The notes beneath the pieces are model-generated. The model searched no databases, had not been told where the DNA came from, and saw only the letters and a list, made by a program, of their open reading frames with translations. DNA of 64,000 bases, from NCBI GenBank assembly GCA_015680905.1, contig CM027379.1, positions 32,754,501 through 32,818,500 of the forward strand. The letters are read 5' to 3'. The stretch comes from Coptis chinensis. Taxonomy: Eukaryota > Streptophyta > Magnoliopsida > Ranunculales > Ranunculaceae. The translations under genes and the position numbers were made by a program. Shown here piece after piece: positions 59,573 to 64,000 of the stretch (position 1 is the first letter of the stretch; each line of letters starts with the position of its first letter).

Positions 59573-61590
59573 ATCCTTGTATTTGATAATACCATTAGAT
59601 TTAGTGATGGAAGGAAATTGTTTGGTGAGGAACGCTTGTTGAGGAACATTGGTTCTCCTTTTTTTAGTGCACATATCTTTCAGAAACTTTGCATGTTTTG
59701 GCAATTGTTTGAGGGCATCAAGAAATGGTAAGTTTATGGTCAAATTCTTAAAAGTTTCTCGAATCTCATCAAAATTTTCATCAGGTTTGTTCTTTGCCAA
59801 ACGTCCAGGAAACAGTGTCTTGGGTGTGAATTTGGCGTACGGATCGGCTTGCTCATTTCCTAGTGTCGTGGACTTTGATTTGGTTGGATTTGGTGCTTCC
59901 ATCATAGGTTCAATGTCAGAAATAGGTACATTGGGAGTTTCAGCTACAGTTGGGTGACCAACCGGCATACGTATTTGATTATCCACAGTTTTGCCAGATT
60001 GAAGAGTAGTGATTGCATTCACCTCACCCTGGTTTGGATTACTTGTACCTGGGGCATTGTTGAGTTCAAAGGCAGTGTTTGCTAGCTTAGGGTTTGGAAC
60101 TGCTTGTCTAGGAAACACGCCTTTCTGGCTCTTTTCTTATGCTAAAAGTTGAAGCGATTGTTGGATAGACGTTAGGATTTGAGATTGTTGGTTCATGTAA
60201 GCCAAGAATGTCTCACTCGTCTTATCGGTAACGAGTTGCACAGGTGGTGCAACAGGAACTAATTCACAGTTATTGTTAATGGGATGAGGATGATAGTCGT
60301 AACTTGGATTAGCTGGAACAAGGCTACGGTTGTTTTGGTAAGTAGGATTTGGATTGCTTGGAAAATGATTTTGGCCTTATTGATACTGCTGATTATTTCC
60401 TTGATGGTATGGAGTATAACAGGCAGATTGGCGAAACCTGGAGGAGCCATCTATTAGGTATTTGATCGCCAAGCAAAATTTGGATTTTGTCTCCAAGGTG
60501 CATTAGGGATGTTGAATGCACAAGCCTCTTCAGATGGTTGGGAGGAGGAATCATATAACAAGGGACAATAAGTATCAGGATGGTCAGGACTTAGACAAAA
60601 AAGACATGGTGAGGTGTTAACGTTCATGACCATTTTTGGTTTTTGATGTGCGAAGGCATCTACCTTCTTAGTCAGGGATTCTATCAGGGTTTTTAATTCT
60701 GGATCGGGTTTTATCTCAAACACAGATGTAGCTTTTGTAATAGTGTCCTTAGATGATCTAGAAGACTCAGTGTTACCCCAATGGGTACCTCTCATTGCTT
60801 GTTTTTTAAGAAAAATGTATGCCTCAGTAGCTCCTTTGTCCATGAAACAACCGTCATTCATTATATCAAGTGTTTCTTTCTGATGATCGGAAAGTCTGTT
60901 AAAGAATGAACGAACAAGGACAGCGGTGTCGAGCTAATGATGGGGACATTCTAAAAGAAGATCGGTAAAATGACTCCATGCTTCCGTAAAGGATTCATGA
61001 GGATGTTGGCGAAAGAATTGGATCTTCTTAAGCATTTTAGTAGCTTTATTCTGCATGTAGAATTTGATCATGAATGATTGCACAAGTTTTGGCCATGTGT
61101 CGAGAGACTGTGGTGTTTATCCTGCTAGCCAAACTGAAGCTTTATCAGCTAAGGTGAAAGGAAATAACCTTAGCCAGATTTGTTCGTTAGAGACGGATGG
61201 ATGTTGGAATGTGGTTGCTACTTGCTGAATCATACGAAGGTGATTGTACGGTTTCTCGTGGTCTAAACCATGATAAATAGGTAACAATCCAAAAATGTTG
61301 GGCAGGATTCGAAAATTACCCTCAATATCCTCGAGTTTTTTGCAGGAAGAAGGTCCTGGTGGGCTTCTCAGCTGGTGGAGTTTTGTAGGCCATAACAAAT
61401 GGAGTTGATGGTGACAAAGGATTTTGATGATTTTTATTAACAGATGAAGAACTTTGTTGAGGTGAGAACTTACGCAATTGCCTATCGTATTTTCTCTTAC
61501 GATAAGTATATTCAAATTCCTTGCTATGAACAGATTGTAATCTCATGCAAGCACAAGGTTGAACTCTGAGGCACACGAGGAACACATTTT
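59573..61590 (-). mobile_element. E gag region
   Basis: Minus strand: gag domain around 61400-61120 (NIFGLLPIYHGLDHEKPYNH, LFPFTLADKASVWLAG), YIFLKKQAMRGTHWGN near 60820, zinc knuckle CLFCLSPDHPDTYC (CX2CX4HX4C, near 60610-60570), Asn/Pro/Gln linker, and a C-terminal part with ITTLQSGKTVDNQIRMP and NLTINLPFLDALKQLPKHAK. Confidence 0.82.
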
Positions 61591-61838
61591 TATATTTATT
61601 TTATCATTGACGTAAGCATTAGAAGTGAACAATGTAGGCCTAAGCTGCTGCTAATGTAGTAGTGAAGAGAGGAATATGTGTGCATAAACCAACAGCCATG
61701 TCACAGGAGAGATATAAGGGAGGTTTTCCGTGCAAGCACGTTCCTTAATTAGAGAACTTCAATCTTTCAAGTTTCCTAGACACCGTTGGAATATGATTAT
61801 GATTTATGTTTTTTTTTTTTTTTTTTTATGTTGACACG

Positions 61839-61920
<82 letters not shown>

Positions 61921-63251
61921 ACGTAAGCATTAGAAGTGAACAAACGTAGGCCTAAGTTGCTGCTAATGTAGTAGTAGTGAAGAGAGGAATATGTGTGCAT
62001 AAACAACCACAGCCATGTCACAGGAGAGATATGAGGGAGGTTTTCCGTGCAAGCACGTTCCTTAATTAGAGAACCTCAATCTTTCAAATTTCCTAGACAC
62101 CGTTGGAATATGATTATGATTTATGTTTTTTTTTTGTTATTTTTTTATGTTGACACGAAATATATGCACGAAAACACAAAGCATGCAATATATCAGACAA
62201 CGTAGATAATGCTAAAAATAGGTTTCACACAACATGCTATAGACACTACACACTAATCATGCAATTAACATATTCCTATCATGCATCACTACTCAAACTA
62301 ATCATGTGATATAACATATCCACTAAACATGCAATGGATTACATACATACCTAATATTATACTATACTAGACTACACATGTATCATATAAAAATTGGATT
62401 TCGTCAATACTCATTGAGATTGTGAATGTCATATAGAGAGTAGTTTCACCCCGAAGGGTTTAGAAACAACTTACCCAACTTAGATTTTAACCCTCGTTGG
62501 AATGTTCTCCTCTTTCTTGACAAAATCCACTAATTATACAAACATTCCACTCATATGTATAGATAAACATAAACAGGCAAACCATAATCACTCAAACGTA
62601 TAAATACATTAACATGCATACACACACCATTTACACATATATCTATCCTAACATGCTAATAATAATCCATTACATATTATGTACTACATATGAGATAAAC
62701 ACAGGTGAATCATGCAACATTATATTAAAAATTAGAACCTGTGAGCGTCCCGCAACTCCGCCTTAGAACCAAAACCGTCATTTCAATCCATGTGAACGTG
62801 TCGAAATCCTGAAGGTATTGGAAGAATCCAATATAGCTGCAAATAACTCATAATAGTATTGGAGTGTTATAGAACATGAGGTTTTGTCGTTGAAAAATGA
62901 TTGGAAATCAGCATAAAAAGTCAGTGCACACGACAAAAAAAAAAGGCGTGCGTGAGTCGTATGACTCGCATGGGCGACTATTTAGATCGCGCTCGTAATC
63001 CAAATAATTTACAGTCGTCTAAAATTTTCACAGCTGTCTTAGATATTGGTGTAGATTCTGTTCCAGGTCTGAGTTAGAGGTACCTGTATGGACAAAAAAC
63101 TGACAGTAGATGGATCAGTAGCGAAACGTGAAGAAAAAAAAAATTAAAACCAAACGAAAGAAGAAAAACGAAGAAAATGAAAGGGTAGGAGAGGGAGGGG
63201 GGTTCCCTTGGAGCAATTCCGGCTTGTAACGTATGTTCCTTGAGTCTTTAG
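61591..63251 (-). other. 5' leader of E
   Basis: Non-coding. Contains a 311-bp offset duplication with a TA microsatellite (61607-62165), AT-rich sequence, and near 62930-63000 a GC-rich patch (GAGTCGTATGACTCGCATGG) parallel to the GC-rich leader patches in C and D. Confidence 0.6.
61607..62165. repeat. Leader duplication and TA microsatellite in E
   Basis: TTGACGTAAGCATTAGAAGTG begins both 61607 and 61918 (offset 311). Both copies run through GGTTTTCCGTGCAAGCACG to ATGTTGACACGAAATATAT. At 61840-61917 a (TA)n run of about 38 repeats separates them. Confidence 0.92.
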
Positions 63252-63268
63252 GATGGCAGCGACGCCAT
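63252..63268 (-). other. Primer binding site of E
   Basis: Minus strand AATGGCGTCGCTGCCAT, matching the sites of C and D in form. It is immediately followed by a plus-strand LTR rather than a minus-strand one. Confidence 0.7.
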
Positions 63269-63269
63269 T

Positions 63270-64000
63270 TGATGTTAGAAATAAGAGCCCAAAATTGTAG
63301 TTTTAACCCCTTAATAATATTACATTTAGACCAATTATGTGTATAATAAATAAGAGTTAGTACTATTTACGTGTTTTTGTGTATTTCAGGTATAGGAGAT
63401 CAATATGTGAAGAAATATGCCACTTTTGTGAGATAAAGGAGCAAAGGTTGGTTGCTAAGAAGTTCTATGATTAAAGACCAAGATTCAAGGAGAAAAAACA
63501 TTTTTAAAGTCCGGTCAAAGTTGAAAAGTCAAAGTCAATGCGGGCATAAATAGAGCAGAAAAGTCAACAGAATTTATGCAGGTCGTATCTTTGGACTCAG
63601 ACCTCAGAATTGGGCCTATTATATGTCAAAACGACCGGATCGGAAAGAGATTTCTAATGGTAGAGGCCTTGATCCAATCAGTAAAGCAAAAACGGATGAA
63701 AAGGCTATTGCAGTAATTTCCAGTAGAGAAACCCTTTTTGGACTTAAGTAATTAGGTTTTGGGCTTGATTTAAGGGCCCGAAACATGGCTCCAAAGCTCA
63801 TGCACGAAATTGTAAACCTAGCCCTCTCCTATATAAAGAGGACTAAGGCCAAACTCTTACTCTCAGTTAGGAACTTAGTTATTATTTAGTTTAGACCTAG
63901 GTTTTAATTCATATAGCTTTTTTATTAGTTTTAAGTTAGTTGTTTATTCAATATTTAGTCTTTAATATAGTTTTAATTCTTAAACTCTATTCCATTAGAT
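63270..64000 (+). repeat. F: start of a plus-strand Athila-type LTR, cut by the window end
   Basis: TGATGTTAGAAATAAGAGCC (63270) or TGTTAGAAAT (63273) opens it; the following AAATTGTAGTTTTAACCCCT matches the starts of the B and C LTRs. U3 block at about 63585-63700 and TATATAAAG at 63830-63838 confirm plus orientation. About 80 percent like the C LTR and 75 percent like the D LTR by eye. Confidence 0.8.

Larger units (their letters stand above)
52286..63269 (-). mobile_element. Element E: Athila-type retrotransposon, LTRs missing
   Basis: Minus strand: PBS (63268-63252), leader, gag, protease, RT, RNase H, integrase, spacer, env-like ORF to 52292, where it joins D sequence. The 3' region, PPT and both of its own LTRs are not seen. 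A 1.2-kb solo LTR splits gag from protease. Roughly ten breaks. RT and integrase are closest to B-plus. Confidence 0.82.

Noticed and set aside
61797-62021. ORF with a long Tyr/Ile repeat
   Set aside because: Translation of the TA microsatellite.
63270-64000. LTR at the right edge as the 3' LTR of D
   Set aside because: Only about 75 percent like the D LTR by eye and without a PPT before it; more like the C LTR. Treated as a separate element F.

Overview
The window is plant nuclear DNA made almost wholly of nested LTR retrotransposons, as in the gene-poor heterochromatin of a seed plant, probably a eudicot. The main evidence is the Athila-type (Ty3/gypsy) pol genes, TG...CA LTRs with plant TATA boxes, primer sites of the form TGGCGCCG(C/T)TGCC, and polypurine tracts of the form GTTTGGGGGTGG. 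I found no intact host gene, no tRNA or rRNA gene and no prokaryotic feature. All identities and ages are by eye; nothing was computed. Every retroelement here is a fossil with several to many breaks.

Layout. (1) 1-502 is flanking DNA. (2) Element T, a Tat-like Ty3/gypsy element on the minus strand, has its 311-bp 3' LTR at 503-813. On the opposite strand it carries an accessory ORF (1365-3275, resuming at 40100-40860). Two tandem-repeat arrays follow (75-bp units at 41015-41440, 47-bp units at 41521-41994), then integrase and RNase H (42115-43998). (3) A 36.8-kb nest splits T. It holds Athila element A (3276-18322, plus), itself split by a 3.37-kb solo LTR (8176-11545). Next comes an inverted pair of Athila pieces, B-minus (18327-22526) and B-plus (22527-40099). 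B-plus is split by Athila-type element C (28115-38267, minus), whose 5-bp target duplication GGAGA is intact.

(4) 43999-45620 is unassigned. (5) Element D (45639-52285, plus) is Athila-like, with gag and protease but no RT, RNase H or integrase. (6) Element E (52286-63269, minus) is a longer Athila element with gag, protease, RT, RNase H, integrase and an env-like ORF. It is split by a 1.2-kb solo LTR (58351-59567, target duplication CCAGG). (7) A plus-strand Athila-type LTR (F) begins at about 63270 and runs off the window.

Relative ages follow from the nesting: T is older than B, B is older than C, A is older than the solo LTR inside it, and E is older than the solo LTR inside it. The LTR pairs of A and C each differ by roughly 2-3 percent by eye, so both look fairly recent (order of one to a few million years under usual plant rates).

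The most interesting signals are these. C and D share a design in which gag-protease is followed by the same Pro/His/Ser-rich tail in place of pol, which suggests a parasitic lineage mobilised by full Athila copies. T combines an antisense ORF with satellite-like arrays. PPT-like modules are repeated inside each Athila 3' region. A block in the LTR promoter region is conserved across otherwise diverged subfamilies. Two junctions have inverted architecture (B-minus/B-plus and E/F).
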